Positions 26,708-35,648 are shown, counted from the stretch's first letter. The stretch is DNA of 64,000 nt from Lysobacter changpingensis (GCF_017308985.1 NZ_JADWPE010000003.1:496001-560000), one strand, 5' to 3'. Notes: generated by a model from the sequence alone, not told the origin. Numbers and translations are program-made.

Positions 26708-28975
26708 TCAGGCCAGCCGGTCCGCGGCGGCGACGATGTCGTCGTCCGACGGAATCACCAGGAACGCCGCGCCCGCGAGCGGTGTGTACGTATCCACGCC
26801 GACCACGCGCTGGAACGGGCGCGCACCGTACCCGCCTTCGGCGATCGCGGTGAGCACGCCCTCGCCGACGCCGGCGCTGTGGCGGCCTTCGTCGACGATC
26901 AGGATGCGCTTGGCGGTCTTCGCCTGTTCGCGGATGTACGTCTCGTTGAGCGGCACCAGCCAGCGCAGATCGACGACGCGCGCCTTCCAGCCGTGCTTGG
27001 CCTCGATCGCCCGCGCCGCACGCAGGCTCATCGGCACGCCGTTGCCGTAGGTGAAGATCACAAGATCGTTGTTGCCTTCGCCGTACACGCGGCCTTCGCC
27101 GAGCGGCATCGCTTCGTCGGGCTTCGGATACGACGTCAGCCACTGGCCGTCGCCAGGCTCGTACAGATCCTTGGTCATGTACAGCGCGATGGGCTCGAGG
27201 AACACGCTGACGCGCCCGTCCACCTTCGCCAGCGCGGTGAGCGTGCGCAGCATCGTCGCCGCGTCGTCGCCGCGCGAGGGGCAGCCGACGACGAGGCCGG
27301 GGATGTCGCGCAACGCGGTGATCGAGTTGTCGTTGTGGAAATGCCCGCCGAAACCGCGCTGGTAACCCAGGCCCGCGATGCGCACGACCATCGGGTTCGC
27401 ATACTGGTTGTTGCTGAAGAACTGCAGCGACGCCGCTTCGCCGCGGATCTGGTCGCAGGCGTTGTGGAAGTACGCGAGGTACTGGATTTCCGGGATCGGC
27501 AGCATGCCGACGTTGGCGAAGCCCTGCGCCATGCCCAGGATCATCGTCTCGTCGAGCAGCGTGTTGAACACGCGGCGCGGGCCGAAGGCCTTCTGCAGGC
27601 CCTTGGTCACCGTGTAGACGCCGCCCTTCTGCGCGACGTCCTCGCCGAACAGCAGCGTGTCCGGGTACTTCGCAAAGATGTCGTGCAGCGCGTTGTTGAT
27701 CTGGATCGCGAGATGGCGCGGCGGCTGGTTCTCCGGCAGTTTCGCTTCGCTGCCGAACACTTCGAGGCGGCGCTCCGCGTAATCGGCTCGCTGCGCTTCG
27801 GCCCGCACTCTCGCCGGCGTGTACGGCGCGAGCGGCGCGATCACGTCCTCGAGCTTGTCGAGCTTCGGGCGACGATCGGCTTCCTCGGCCGCCGCGAAGC
27901 ATTTCCTGCGCGTGGCTTCGTACAGCGCCAGCACCTCGTCCTTCGACATCAGGCCCGATTCCAGCACGATCGCCGCCGAACGCAGCAGCGGATCGGTCGC
28001 TTCCACCGCGCACAGTTCCTCGATCGAACGCCACTCGATTTCGAAATCCGTGCCCGCGTGGCCCATGATGCGCGTGGTGCGCAGGTGCAGGAACGTCGGG
28101 CGGCGCGTCGTGCGGCAGTGTTCGACGGCGCGCTGCACGTCGGCATAACCGTTCGCGAGATCGAGACCGTCGGCGGCGAAATAATCGAGCCCGTCCATGT
28201 TGCGGAAGCGGTTGGCGATCCAGCCGCCCGGCGTCTTCACCGAGATGCCGATGCCGTTGTCCTCGCACACGAACAGCACGGGCGCGGGCAGCTTCTGGTA
28301 GGCGGTCCATGCGGCGGCGTTGAACGCGGTCTGCGCGGTGGCGTGGTTCGCGGAGGCGTCGCCGAAGGAGCAGATCGCGATGCTGTCGGCGGGAATCGGC
28401 AACGCGTGGTTGAGTCGCTTGCCCGCTTCGATCGCCACCGCCGTGCCCAGCGCCTTCGGCAGGTGCGAAGCGATCGTCGACGTCTGCGGCAACACCCACA
28501 ACGGCTTGCTGCCCCACACCTTGTGGCGGCCGCCGGAGGCGGGATCTTCCGCGCTCGCGGCGAAGCTCAGCGCCGAATCCATCACCGGATCCATGCCCGG
28601 CAGCTTGCGGAAGCGCTCGGCCATGAAGCCGCCTGAGCGGTAATGCAGGAACGCCGGATCGGTATGGCGCGTCAGGCGCGCAACCATCGCGTTGCCTTCA
28701 TGTCCGCTGGAACCGATCGTGTAGAAGACCTTGTTCTGCACGCGCAGCACGCGCGCCATCAGGTCGAGGTGGCGGCTGATCAGCTGCGATTCGAAGAGTT
28801 CGCGGAAACCCTGCGCATCGAGTTCGCTGCCCGGCAGGATCGGCGCGCCGGCGGCGGGACGTGCGTGGACGTCGCCGCTCCAGGCCTTCACGAACTCGCT
28901 GAAGTTGACGTCGCAGATCTCGGCCCGGTTGAGGCCTTTCATGCGCGCGGGGATGGGATTGGGGATCAGGGACAT
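26708..28975 (-). CDS. Fused alpha-beta 2-oxoacid dehydrogenase E1 component
   Basis: 755 residues combining both halves of a branched-chain/acetoin-type E1. Residues about 40-380 are the alpha part with the thiamine-diphosphate site FGDASANHATAQTAFNAAAW through CEDNGIGIS; from about 405 on comes the beta part (LHDIFAKYPDTLLFGEDVAQKGG, then TLLDETMILGMAQGFA). Such fusions decarboxylate a 2-oxoacid and pass the acyl group to a lipoyl E2. No E2 or E3 gene is nearby, so it must use subunits from elsewhere, and the substrate (branched-chain 2-oxoacid or pyruvate-like) is not certain. Confidence 0.85.
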   Translation of the reverse strand: MSLIPNPIPARMKGLNRAEICDVNFSEFVKAWSGDVHARPAAGAPILPGSELDAQGFRELFESQLISRHLDLMARVLRVQNKVFYTIGSSGHEGNAMVARLTRHTDPAFLHYRSGGFMAERFRKLPGMDPVMDSALSFAASAEDPASGGRHKVWGSKPLWVLPQTSTIASHLPKALGTAVAIEAGKRLNHALPIPADSIAICSFGDASANHATAQTAFNAAAWTAYQKLPAPVLFVCEDNGIGISVKTPGGWIANRFRNMDGLDYFAADGLDLANGYADVQRAVEHCRTTRRPTFLHLRTTRIMGHAGTDFEIEWRSIEELCAVEATDPLLRSAAIVLESGLMSKDEVLALYEATRRKCFAAAEEADRRPKLDKLEDVIAPLAPYTPARVRAEAQRADYAERRLEVFGSEAKLPENQPPRHLAIQINNALHDIFAKYPDTLLFGEDVAQKGGVYTVTKGLQKAFGPRRVFNTLLDETMILGMAQGFANVGMLPIPEIQYLAYFHNACDQIRGEAASLQFFSNNQYANPMVVRIAGLGYQRGFGGHFHNDNSITALRDIPGLVVGCPSRGDDAATMLRTLTALAKVDGRVSVFLEPIALYMTKDLYEPGDGQWLTSYPKPDEAMPLGEGRVYGEGNNDLVIFTYGNGVPMSLRAARAIEAKHGWKARVVDLRWLVPLNETYIREQAKTAKRILIVDEGRHSAGVGEGVLTAIAEGGYGARPFQRVVGVDTYTPLAGAAFLVIPSDDDIVAAADRLA

Positions 28976-29032
28976 GGTCGGTTCCGGAGGGCCCGCGCCG
29001 AGAATGCGCGGGCGAAATGCGTGTGCGTGCGA

Positions 29033-29674
29033 TCAGTCCGGCAGCGCCAGGCGCGAGAGGACTTCCACCGGCGGCGTCGGCATGGCGACGAAACGCGGCG
29101 TCTGGCGCACGCGTTCGATCCACGCCTGCACGCCGGGATATGCGGACAGGTCGAAGCCGCCTTCATCGGCGACGGCGGTGTAGGCGAACAGCGCGATGTC
29201 GGCGATGCCATAGGCCTCGCCGCTGAACCATTCGTTCGACTTCAGATGCTGTTCCATCACGGCGAGCGCCTGGTTGCCGCGTTCGCGCAGTTGCGGCAGT
29301 GCCGCGCGACGCGGGGACTCCAGCTGCGTCCAGCCGCGAATGAAACGCGCCACCGCGATGTACGGCTCATGGCTGTACTGCTCGAAGAACAGCCAGCTCA
29401 GCACCTGCGCGCGCGCGAACGCGTCGCCGGCCCAGAACGGCGTGCCTTCGGCGAGCCAGCACAGGATCGCGTTCGACTCGGTCAGGATGCGACCGTCGTC
29501 GGTTTCGATCATCGGCACCTTGCCGTTCGGGTTCTTCGCGAGGTAGCCGGGCGTGCGCGTTTCGCCGACGGTGCTGTCGACCTCGACCCATTTGAACTCG
29601 CGTTCGAGCTGGGTGAGCAGCAGGCGCAGCTTGTGGCAGTTGCCGGAACTGGAATAGCCGTAGACGGTGATCAT
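29033..29674 (-). CDS. Glutathione S-transferase family protein
   Basis: 213 residues: an N-terminal thioredoxin-fold with YGYSSSGNCHKLRLLL and the glutathione-binding NPNGKVPMIE and ESNAILCWLAE segments, then an all-helical C-terminal domain with GIADIALFAYT (the N-capping box). A cytoplasmic detoxification-type enzyme; the acceptor substrate is unknown. Its ATG overlaps the stop of the acetyltransferase gene upstream (ATGA). Confidence 0.9.
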   Translation of the reverse strand: MITVYGYSSSGNCHKLRLLLTQLEREFKWVEVDSTVGETRTPGYLAKNPNGKVPMIETDDGRILTESNAILCWLAEGTPFWAGDAFARAQVLSWLFFEQYSHEPYIAVARFIRGWTQLESPRRAALPQLRERGNQALAVMEQHLKSNEWFSGEAYGIADIALFAYTAVADEGGFDLSAYPGVQAWIERVRQTPRFVAMPTPPVEVLSRLALPD

Positions 29675-30228
29675 CGCTTCATCCCCTCGCGTTCGCGTCG
29701 TGCGAACCACTGTTCGCGCGACTGGCCCCAGACTTCGATGTCCTTCGTGTCGTACGGCGCCGGCAGGCGGCCCATGCGCAGGAGCGTCGAACCGAGCTTG
29801 GCGGCGACGACTTTCGAGTTGGTGTTTTCGGGGGCGATGGTGTGGATCACCTCGTCCCAGCCGAGCGTGTCGAAGGCCCAGTCGATGGTGGCGATCGCCG
29901 CTTCCGGACCGTACCCGCGGCCCCAGCGATCGCGCACGATGCTCCAGCCGACTTCCGTGCCCGGCCAGCCTTCCGGCTGCCACGGGCCGACGCGGCCGAT
30001 CCACTGCCCGCTCGCCTTCTCGATCACCGAGAACATCGCGAAGCCCTTCAGGTGCCACACGCCGATCATCGCCGCGAAGCTGCGCCACGCGGCCGGGCGC
30101 GGTTCGGTGCCGCCGATGTGGCGGCAGGTTTCCTCGTCGGCCTTGAAGGCGGCCCATGCCTCGAAATCCTCCGCCTGCGGCGGGCGGAGGATCAGGCGTT
30201 GCGTTTCCAGTGTCGGACCCAGCTGCAT
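29671..30228 (-). CDS. GNAT N-acetyltransferase (RimJ/RimL-like)
   Basis: 185 residues. It starts with the RimJ/L-type ETQRLILRPPQAEDFEAWAAF and has the acetyl-CoA loop DRWGRGYGPEAAIATIDWAF near residue 100 and the ENTNSKVVAAKLG motif. The acceptor could be a protein N-terminus or a small amine. It lies 13 bases after gcdH and is coupled to the GST gene. Confidence 0.88.
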   Translation of the reverse strand: MQLGPTLETQRLILRPPQAEDFEAWAAFKADEETCRHIGGTEPRPAAWRSFAAMIGVWHLKGFAMFSVIEKASGQWIGRVGPWQPEGWPGTEVGWSIVRDRWGRGYGPEAAIATIDWAFDTLGWDEVIHTIAPENTNSKVVAAKLGSTLLRMGRLPAPYDTKDIEVWGQSREQWFARREREGMKR

Positions 30229-30241
30229 CGCCGGCTCCGGA

Positions 30242-31405
30242 TCAGAACGCGTTGATGCCGGTGAGCTCGCGGCCGATCACCAGCTGGTGCACGGTTTCCG
30301 TGCCTTCGTAGGTGATGACCGATTCGAGGTTCAGCGCATGGCGGATCGCGGCGTGCTCGGTGGTGATGCCCGCGCCGCCGAGCAGGTCGCGGCATTCGCG
30401 CGCGATGTCGATGGCCATGCGGCAGTTGTTCCACTTCGCCAGCGAAACCTGCGCCGGCTGCATCGTGCCCGCGTCCTTCAGGCGACCCAACTGCACGACC
30501 AGCAGTTGCGCCAGCGTGATGCGACGCGCCATCTCGGCCATCTTGATCTGCGCGCTCTGCGTCGCCGCGACCGGGCGGTCGAACAGGATGCGTTCCTTCG
30601 TATAGTTCAGCGCCTCGTCCAGGCACGCGATGGCCGCGCCGATCGGGCCCCAGGTGATGCCGTAACGCGCCTGCGTCAGGCAGCCCAGCGGACCCTTGAG
30701 GCCCTTCACGTTCGGCAGGCGGTTGCTGTCCGGCACGCGCACGTTGTCGAAGAACAGCGAGCTGGTGACCGACGCGCGCAGGCTCATCTTGTGCTTGATT
30801 TCCTGCGCGGCGGAACCGGGCATGCCCTTCTCGACGATGAAGCCCTGGATGCCCTCATCGGTCTGCGCCCAGACGATGGCGATGTCGGCCAGGTTGCCGT
30901 TGGTGATCCACATCTTGGAGCCGTTGAGGATCCAGTCGCCGCCGTCGCGGCGCGCGTTGGTCTTCATGTTGGCCGGGTCGGAACCGCCGTGCGGCTCGGT
31001 CAGGCCGAAGCAGCCGATGACCTTGCCGGCGGCCATGTCGGGCAGCCAGCGCTGGCGCTGCTCTTCGCTGCCGTAGGCGTAGATCGGGTACATGCACAGC
31101 GACGACTGCACGCTGACGAAGCTGCGGATGCCGCTGTCGCCGCGTTCCAGTTCCTGGCAGATCAGGCCGTAGCTGACCGCGTTGAGGCCGGCGCAGCCGT
31201 ACTTCTCGGGCAGCGAGGAACCCAGCAGGCCGAGTTCGGCGATCTCGCCGACCAGTTCCTTCGGAAAGCGGCCCTGGTCGAAGGCGTCGCCGATGATCGG
31301 GATCACGCGCTCGTCGGTGAACCGGGCCACCGTGTCCTGTACGGCGCGCTCCTCTTCGGTGAGCAGCGAGCGAACGTCGTAAAGGTCGTACGGATGCAGG
31401 GCCAT
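30242..31405 (-). CDS. gcdH: Glutaryl-CoA dehydrogenase
   Basis: 387 residues. An FAD acyl-CoA dehydrogenase whose features point to GcdH: RSFVSVQSSLCMYPIYAYG, the LTQARYGITWGPIGAA segment, and the catalytic glutamate in ITYEGTETVHQLVIGREL near 368, with the ending TGINAF characteristic of the family. It converts glutaryl-CoA to crotonyl-CoA in lysine/tryptophan breakdown. It has its own promoter (31433-31461) and heads a three-gene run with the GNAT and GST genes. Confidence 0.93.
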   Translation of the reverse strand: MALHPYDLYDVRSLLTEEERAVQDTVARFTDERVIPIIGDAFDQGRFPKELVGEIAELGLLGSSLPEKYGCAGLNAVSYGLICQELERGDSGIRSFVSVQSSLCMYPIYAYGSEEQRQRWLPDMAAGKVIGCFGLTEPHGGSDPANMKTNARRDGGDWILNGSKMWITNGNLADIAIVWAQTDEGIQGFIVEKGMPGSAAQEIKHKMSLRASVTSSLFFDNVRVPDSNRLPNVKGLKGPLGCLTQARYGITWGPIGAAIACLDEALNYTKERILFDRPVAATQSAQIKMAEMARRITLAQLLVVQLGRLKDAGTMQPAQVSLAKWNNCRMAIDIARECRDLLGGAGITTEHAAIRHALNLESVITYEGTETVHQLVIGRELTGINAF

Positions 31406-31432
31406 GGCGCACTCGACTTGGGAAAGACCGCC

Positions 31433-31461
31433 ATTGTACGGGCGCCCCGCGATGCGGGTAA
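31433..31461 (-). promoter_or_regulatory. Probable sigma70 promoter of gcdH
   Basis: On the minus strand TTACCC (31456-31461), 17-base spacer, TACAAT (31433-31438, 5 of 6 consensus), 27 bases before the gcdH ATG. Confidence 0.55.
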
Positions 31462-31510
31462 GGCCACGTAAACGCTTGCAGCGCCGGGGATTTTCCCGTC
31501 GGGCAAGAAA

Positions 31511-31536
31511 AAGGGGCCGGATCGCTCCGGCCCCTT
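31511..31536 (-). terminator. Terminator after the glycine-zipper gene 31559-32365
   Basis: An 11-bp perfect stem AAGGGGCCGGA/TCCGGCCCCTT with loop TCGC, followed on the minus strand by TTTTTCTT. Confidence 0.85.
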
Positions 31537-31558
31537 CGGGTCTTGCATGCGGTGTGGG

Positions 31559-32365
31559 TCAGCCGCGCGTCGGGCCCGCGGCGGAGGCGGTCTGCGTGAC
31601 CACCTGGCCATCGATGACCGGCAGGCGACCGCCGACCGGGCGCTCGTCCATGCGGATGGTCTGCTCGGCGCCGTTGTAGCGGTAGGTCACGTCGTAGCCG
31701 ACGACCTTGTCCTCGTCGCCCAGCAGGATGCGGCTGCCCGGCTTGCTGTCGGTGCGCATCGTGCCGGTGGTGCCGTCCGGATTGCGGTAGGTCACGTTGT
31801 AGCCGACCACGCGCGAGGATTCGGACGTGGACGAAACGGTGTGGCACTGGCGCTCGGTGCGGCTGGTGACCTTGCCGCCGACGTGACGCTTGTCGATCTG
31901 GTTGCCGATGAAGCCACCGGCCACCGCGCCGCCGACGGTCGCGGCCTTCTTGCCGTTGCCGCCGCCGACCTGGTTGCCCAGCAGGCCGCCGATCACCGCG
32001 CCAGCCACGGTGCCGCCGACGTTGCCGTCGCGTTCCGGGGCGCGTTCCTGCACGACCACGTCCTCGCAGACTTCGCGCGGCGTGGAGGTGGTGCTGGTCT
32101 CGCGGATGGCGTCGGTGCCGATCACCGTCGCGTAGAGCTTTTCCTTCTCGGTGATCGACTGGACGTTGGTGACGTCGGCGTATTCGACCTGGTTGGAGCC
32201 GATGGCGCCGTCTGCGGCGACATCGCCTTCCTGGCCCGGCAGGAGCTGGCCATCGGCGGTCGCGGCCGGGGCGGCGTCCTTGTTGCCGAAACTGTTGAAT
32301 GCGGCCACTGCGACACCGCCGACGAGCAGCGAAGCCAGGGCGACGGCGAGCATGTTCTTGTTCAT
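31559..32365 (-). CDS. Glycine-zipper 2TM domain envelope protein
   Basis: 268 residues. An N-terminal signal/anchor (MLAVALASLLVGGVAVAAF), a linker with a conserved VEYADVTNVQSITEKEKLYATV, then a glycine zipper with repeated GxxxG (VGGTVAGAVIGGLLGNQVGG, about 115-160) and a C-terminal tail with two related units: VVGYNVTYRNPDGTTGTM and VVGYDVTYRYNGAEQTI. The class resembles SlyB/UmoD-like envelope proteins; the function is unknown. The internal tandem unit in the tail is visible in sequence. Confidence 0.8.
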   Translation of the reverse strand: MNKNMLAVALASLLVGGVAVAAFNSFGNKDAAPAATADGQLLPGQEGDVAADGAIGSNQVEYADVTNVQSITEKEKLYATVIGTDAIRETSTTSTPREVCEDVVVQERAPERDGNVGGTVAGAVIGGLLGNQVGGGNGKKAATVGGAVAGGFIGNQIDKRHVGGKVTSRTERQCHTVSSTSESSRVVGYNVTYRNPDGTTGTMRTDSKPGSRILLGDEDKVVGYDVTYRYNGAEQTIRMDERPVGGRLPVIDGQVVTQTASAAGPTRG

Positions 32366-32528
32366 CTCAGGCCTCTGCGGCGGGGCGTGCCCGCGTTGTT
32401 GGATGGCGCCATTCGACCACTGGAAAGCTGAACGGCCGCCGATTTTTTAACATCAAGCTGTCGAAATTGTGAACCGGTCCGGGCGGCCGTGTTAGCGTCA
32501 TTGAGACCGCCGTCAAACTGTATCTGCC

Positions 32529-32741
32529 ATGCCGTCCCCACTCACGCCGCCGCTGCTCGCCTTCCTGTCGAAGCTCAGCTTCCCCCGCCTGTTCCTGGTC
32601 ACGGCGGCGCTGTTCCTGGTGGACCTGGTCGTGCCCGACCTCATCCCGCTCGCCGACGAGCTGCTGCTCGGCCTGGGCACCCTGCTGCTGGCGAGCTGGA
32701 AGAAGCGCAAGGAACCGCTGCCCCCGCCGGCGCAGCGCTGA
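32529..32741 (+). CDS. Small membrane protein (possibly DUF6116)
   Basis: 70 residues with two hydrophobic stretches (FPRLFLVTAALFLVDLVV and LGLGTLLLASW) and a basic C-terminus KKRKEPLPPP. It lies 6 bases before tatD on the plus strand, opposite the glycine-zipper gene. It looks like a small conserved xanthomonad inner-membrane protein; the DUF number is from memory and uncertain. Possible promoter elements TTGTGA, 17 bases, TGTTAG lie just upstream. Confidence 0.65.
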   Translation: MPSPLTPPLLAFLSKLSFPRLFLVTAALFLVDLVVPDLIPLADELLLGLGTLLLASWKKRKEPLPPPAQR

Positions 32742-32747
32742 GCGCGC

Positions 32748-33515
32748 ATGCCGTTGCTGATCGACACCCACTGCCATCTCGATGTCGACGAGTTCGACCG
32801 CGATCGCCATGAAGTGATCGCGCGCGCGCACGAGGTTGGCGTGCGGCACCAGATCGTACCGGCCATCGATGCCGCCGGCTGGCCGAAGCTGCGCGAGGTC
32901 TGCGCACGGGACGACGGCCTGCATGCCGCCTACGGCCTGCATCCGCTGCTGCTCGACCGGCACGAGGATGCACACCTGGACGAACTGCGCGGCTGGCTCG
33001 AGCGCGAACGCCCCGTCGCGGTCGGCGAATGTGGACTCGATTACTTCGTCGAAGGGCTCGATCGCGAGCGCCAGCAACAGGTTTTCGAACGCCAGCTGGA
33101 ACTCGCGCGCGGGTTCGACCTGCCGGTGATCGTGCACGCGCGCCGCGCGGTGGACGCGGTGATCGCCTCGATCCGTCGCGTGGGCGGGCTGCGCGGCGTG
33201 GTGCACAGCTTCTCCGGGAGCCAGGAGGAGGCGAAGCAGTTGTGGAAACTGGGCTTCCTGCTCGGCCTCGGCGGTCCGGTGACGTACGAGCGCGCCAACC
33301 GCCTACGCAAGCTGGCCGCGAGCATGCCGCTGGAATTCCTGCTGCTGGAGACCGATGCCCCGGACCAGCCCGATTCGCAGCACCGCGGCCAGCGCAACGA
33401 ACCGGCGCGGATCACCCGGGTCGCGCAGACGATCGCCGAACTGCGCGGCATCGACGCGGAGGAAGTGGCGCGAACGACGACCGCCAACGCCATGCGGCTG
33501 TTCGCGATCTCCTAA
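32748..33515 (+). CDS. tatD: TatD-family metal-dependent hydrolase (deoxyribonuclease)
   Basis: 255 residues with all TatD metal-site motifs: DTHCHLDVDEF (residues 4-14), GECGLDYF near 90, VIVHARRAVDAV near 125, HSFSGSQEEA near 150 and LETDAPDQPD near 200. TatD enzymes are 3'-5' DNases/RNases of the amidohydrolase fold. The stop overlaps the stop of the convergent tcdA gene by 4 bases. Confidence 0.93.
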   Translation: MPLLIDTHCHLDVDEFDRDRHEVIARAHEVGVRHQIVPAIDAAGWPKLREVCARDDGLHAAYGLHPLLLDRHEDAHLDELRGWLERERPVAVGECGLDYFVEGLDRERQQQVFERQLELARGFDLPVIVHARRAVDAVIASIRRVGGLRGVVHSFSGSQEEAKQLWKLGFLLGLGGPVTYERANRLRKLAASMPLEFLLLETDAPDQPDSQHRGQRNEPARITRVAQTIAELRGIDAEEVARTTTANAMRLFAIS

Positions 33516-34360
33516 CCCTTCGATGCACCCTTGCGCTTGAGCAGCAGTTCCAGCGCGCGCCCCACCGCCGCGAACGCGAACGTGCCGGTGATGTGCGTGG
33601 CCGCGCCGAGCCCCGCGCCGCAATCGAGCTTCAACGCCGCATCGCCCGACACCTGCGGGCGGATGCCGCACACCGTGCCGTCGGGCTGCGGGTATTTGAC
33701 GTTCTCCAGCGAGTAGATCGCCGAGATACCGAAGTAACGGTCGGCGTTCTTCGGAAAATTGAATTCGCCGCGCAGCTTCTTGCGCACCAGCGCGAGCATC
33801 GCGTCGTGCTCGGTACGCGAGAGATCGCGCACGCGCACCAGCGTCGGATCGGTGCGCCCGCCCGCCGAGCCGACCACGATCAGCGGCAGCTTGCGGCGCC
33901 GGCACCAGGCCGCCATCACCACTTTCGTGCGGAAGCTGTCGCAGGCGTCGATCACCAGATCGAAGCCGCGATCGAGCATTTCCTCCAGATTCGACGGCGT
34001 GACGAAACTGGCGATGGCCTCCACCGTGATCTGCGGGTTGATGGCGCGGCTGCGTTCGGCCATCGCCTCCACCTTCACGCGTCCGTATTGGCCGGCCAGC
34101 GCCGGCAACTGGCGATTGGTGTTGGAGACGCACAGGTCGTCCGCATCGATCAGCGTCAGGTGCCCCACGCCGGTGCGCGCCAGGGCCTCGGCCACCCACG
34201 AGCCCACGCCGCCCATGCCGATCACCGCGACGCGGCAGCCGGCCAGGTGCGCGACGGTGCCGCTGCCGTACAGGCGATCCACGCCGGCGAAGCGTTCGAG
34301 CCATGCGGGATCGAGCGCGTGTTCGGGAATGGTCTGCTCGAGGGCGGTGGACGTCGTCAT
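33512..34360 (-). CDS. tcdA: tRNA threonylcarbamoyladenosine dehydratase
   Basis: 282 residues from ATG 34360. An E1-like ThiF/MoeB fold: nucleotide loop VIGMGGVGSWVAEALARTG near 48, DADDLCVSNTNRQLPA near 75, and DACDSFRTKVVMAAWCRRR near 135. TcdA (CsdL) cyclises t6A37 in tRNA to ct6A. It is convergent with tatD and divergent from the cytochrome c'-like gene, with TACAAT very close to its start codon. Confidence 0.93.
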   Translation of the reverse strand: MTTSTALEQTIPEHALDPAWLERFAGVDRLYGSGTVAHLAGCRVAVIGMGGVGSWVAEALARTGVGHLTLIDADDLCVSNTNRQLPALAGQYGRVKVEAMAERSRAINPQITVEAIASFVTPSNLEEMLDRGFDLVIDACDSFRTKVVMAAWCRRRKLPLIVVGSAGGRTDPTLVRVRDLSRTEHDAMLALVRKKLRGEFNFPKNADRYFGISAIYSLENVKYPQPDGTVCGIRPQVSGDAALKLDCGAGLGAATHITGTFAFAAVGRALELLLKRKGASKG

Positions 34361-34439
34361 GGCGACATTGTAAGCGCCGCACGCGCCGGGGCCGTTCGCC
34401 GCGCGTGGTATCGTGCCGCGATTTTCCAAGGAGCCAGGC

Positions 34440-34874
34440 ATGAATACCCAGCCCAGCGGTACGCGCAGCCATGCATCGCGATATCTGTTCCTGTTCCTCG
34501 TCGGCCTGGTGGTCGGCGTGGTCGCCACGGTGATGGCGATGCGCGCCATCGATGCGCGCAGGGACCATTTCCATGGCAGCGTGATGCACGTGCAGCAGTG
34601 GCACCTTGGCCAGCTGAAGCAGAAGGTCGAGCAGAACCGCTGCGCCGCCACCGACGTGCTGCCGCACATCAAGGCGCTGCGCACGATGGCCGACGACCTG
34701 GAGCCGGCGTTCCCCGACCTTGCCGACGACCAGCGCTTCGCCCAGCACGCCAGCCGCATGCGGGCACGACTGGACGCCGCACTGGCGAGTCCGCCGCTCA
34801 ACTGCGCGGGCGTCGCGACCACGACCGCCGACGTCGGCGAATCCTGCAAGGCGTGCCATCAGGATTTCCGCTGA
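34440..34874 (+). CDS. Membrane-anchored cytochrome c'-like protein
   Basis: 144 residues from ATG 34440 (AAGGAG ribosome site 7 bases upstream). An N-terminal anchor helix YLFLFLVGLVVGVVATVMAM (residues about 15-34), then a predominantly helical periplasmic domain and a single heme-binding motif CKACH four residues before the C-terminus. A CxxCH in the last helix of a four-helix bundle is the layout of cytochrome c'/c556 proteins. The partner and electron role are unknown; the anchor instead of a cleaved signal is a mild oddity. Confidence 0.68.
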   Translation: MNTQPSGTRSHASRYLFLFLVGLVVGVVATVMAMRAIDARRDHFHGSVMHVQQWHLGQLKQKVEQNRCAATDVLPHIKALRTMADDLEPAFPDLADDQRFAQHASRMRARLDAALASPPLNCAGVATTTADVGESCKACHQDFR

Positions 34875-35020
34875 CGCTTTGCAGTGGCTGAACGATCCGG
34901 AAAGCCGCGGCGCGCGTGGTGTCGACATTGATCGGCAGTTCACCGCGCCGCGTCTAGCGTGACCGCCATGGCGACGGGGCTGTCACGCCCGGCCATCCCA
35001 CCTCCAGAAAGGAGTCGCGC

Positions 35021-35503
35021 ATGAATATCCAGAACGTCCGTCTGCTCGGCGTTGCCGCTGCCGCCACGATCGCCCTCGCCGGCTGCGCCACGTCGTCGCC
35101 GGGCTACAGCACTTCGCCGAGCTATGGCGGCGGTTACAGCTCCGCGCCCGCGCAGTGCTACGACTGCGGCACCGTGACGCGCATCGAACAGGTCACCACC
35201 GGCAGCAGCGCGCCCAACGCCACCGGCGCGGTGCTCGGCGGCATCGTCGGCGCGGTCGCCGGCCACGAGATCTCCCGCCACACCGGCGGCAGCAAGGGCA
35301 ACCAGAACGTCGCCGCGGCAGCCGGTGCGGTCGGCGGCGCGCTCGCGGGCAACGCGATCCAGAAGAACACCACCGGCGCGTCGTACAACGTCTACGTGCG
35401 CATGAACGATGGGCGCACCACCGTGGTCACGCAGCGCGACCTGGGCAACATCCGCGAGGGTTCCTACGTGCGCGTGCACGACGGCAAGGCCTGGGCGCAG
35501 TAA
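35021..35503 (+). CDS. Outer-membrane lipoprotein with glycine zipper (SlyB/Pcp-like)
   Basis: 160 residues. A lipoprotein signal with ATIALAGCATSS (Cys25), a Tyr/Ser/Gly-rich linker, the CYDCGTVTRIEQV motif seen in SlyB-like proteins, a glycine zipper (GAVLGGIVGAVAGHEISRH and VGGALAGNAIQK) and a C-terminal beta domain (YNVYVRMNDGRTTVVTQRD). It probably stabilises the outer membrane. AAAGGAG lies 8 bases before the ATG and a bidirectional terminator follows. Confidence 0.87.
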   Translation: MNIQNVRLLGVAAAATIALAGCATSSPGYSTSPSYGGGYSSAPAQCYDCGTVTRIEQVTTGSSAPNATGAVLGGIVGAVAGHEISRHTGGSKGNQNVAAAAGAVGGALAGNAIQKNTTGASYNVYVRMNDGRTTVVTQRDLGNIREGSYVRVHDGKAWAQ

Positions 35504-35568
35504 CCGCTGCCGCCGCATCGCGTCTTCGGACGGCGCGCTGCGGATTCACCGGCAAGGTCCGAAAAAGA

Positions 35569-35593
35569 AAAACCCGGCTTGCGCCGGGTTTTT
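35569..35593. terminator. Bidirectional terminator between convergent genes
   Basis: A 10-bp stem AAAACCCGGC/GCCGGGTTTT with loop TTGC; T run on both strands (plus TTTTT, minus TTTTC). It lies between the glycine-zipper lipoprotein (+) and the cold-shock gene (-). Confidence 0.9.
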
Positions 35594-35648
35594 CATGGCT
35601 GTCGCGTCGAGGCGCGACCGCGGCGCTCCACCATCGGAGCAGCTGCGA

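Noticed and set aside
24725-28636. Open frame of about 1300 codons on the plus strand across asnB and the E1 gene
   Set aside because: It is the antisense of two well-supported genes; its His/Arg/Gln-rich sequence matches no family and results from GC-rich codon bias.
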